Positions 5,943-6,000 of a stretch of DNA of 6,000 nucleotides are shown here, in pieces. A program made the translations under genes and the position numbers. The DNA is from Nitrospinota bacterium (lineage in GTDB: Bacteria > Nitrospinota_A > JADGAW01), in the NCBI GenBank assembly GCA_015231815.1, contig JADGAW010000141.1, positions 1 to 6,000 on the forward strand. Reading direction: 5' to 3'. Numbering within the stretch: the stretch's first letter is position 1; every line of letters starts with the position of its first letter. The notes beneath the pieces are model-generated. The model was not told where the DNA came from and did not search any database. It worked only from the letters and a program-made list of their open reading frames with translations.

Positions 5943-6000
5943 AAGGGTTCCAGCTGGTTTTATGAGGGGCATGACCATTAAGCGAGTGGAAAGTTATGCC
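5924..6000 (+). pseudogene. Direct repeat copy 2: start-less fragment of the PCP_red gene fused to clpB
   Basis: An exact copy of 3400-3476 that continues to the window edge. In the PCP_red frame (GGG codon at 5926) it stays open and would encode residues 32-56 of that protein, but it lacks the first 30 codons, start codon and ribosome site. It lies one frame off clpB, which therefore stops at TGA 5940-5942. AAGGGAA (5924-5930) is shared by native clpB and the PCP_red gene and marks the join. It may be real tandem duplication or an artefact. Confidence 0.9.

Noticed and set aside
5924..6000. Insertion sequence or attachment site as the cause of the clpB break
   Set aside because: The inserted DNA is the middle of a neighbouring host gene, with no terminal inverted repeats, transposase or target duplication visible; a duplication or chimeric join explains it fully.

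Overview
The window is AT-rich bacterial chromosomal DNA (roughly 37-38% G+C by eye). It carries three plus-strand protein genes, and one minus-strand gene runs off the left edge. The gene content does not fix the taxon. The three-domain PCP_red/rubredoxin-like protein and the general sequence character suggest a Desulfobacterota-like or related lineage (inference, low confidence). No tRNA, rRNA, CRISPR array or insertion sequence was recognised.

Layout: (1) 1-1381, minus strand: a 460-codon membrane protein, open at the left edge, that reads as a GT-C-type glycosyltransferase followed by the start of a TPR tail (TMTC-like). (2) 1382-1641: a divergent intergenic region holding one possible 23-residue hydrophobic ORF and a TATAAT box. 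(3) 1651-3228: nadB, L-aspartate oxidase, the first step of de novo NAD synthesis. (4) 3309-4160: a soluble protein with three PCP_red-like modules and a CxxC-x11-CxxC rubredoxin-like knuckle between modules 1 and 2. (5) 4161-4448: an intergenic region with a weak terminator-like hairpin, a good heat-shock (sigma-32-type) promoter and an inverted repeat at the predicted transcription start. (6) 4449-5942: clpB, the disaggregase AAA+ chaperone, which breaks off in the middle coiled-coil domain.

The most striking observation is at the right end. Bases 5924-6000 are an exact 77-bp direct copy of 3400-3476, inside the PCP_red gene. clpB reads normally to about residue 494, then crosses into this copy out of frame and stops three codons later. 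The junction falls on a 7-base microhomology (AAGGGAA). This means either a real tandem duplication with a 2524-bp unit or a chimeric join from amplification or assembly. In the tandem-duplication case a second, full-length clpB with its own promoter should lie just beyond the window.

The genes do not form one obvious pathway. nadB and the PCP_red gene are co-directional with an 80-bp gap and may share a transcript. clpB has its own stress promoter. The glycosyltransferase is divergently transcribed.
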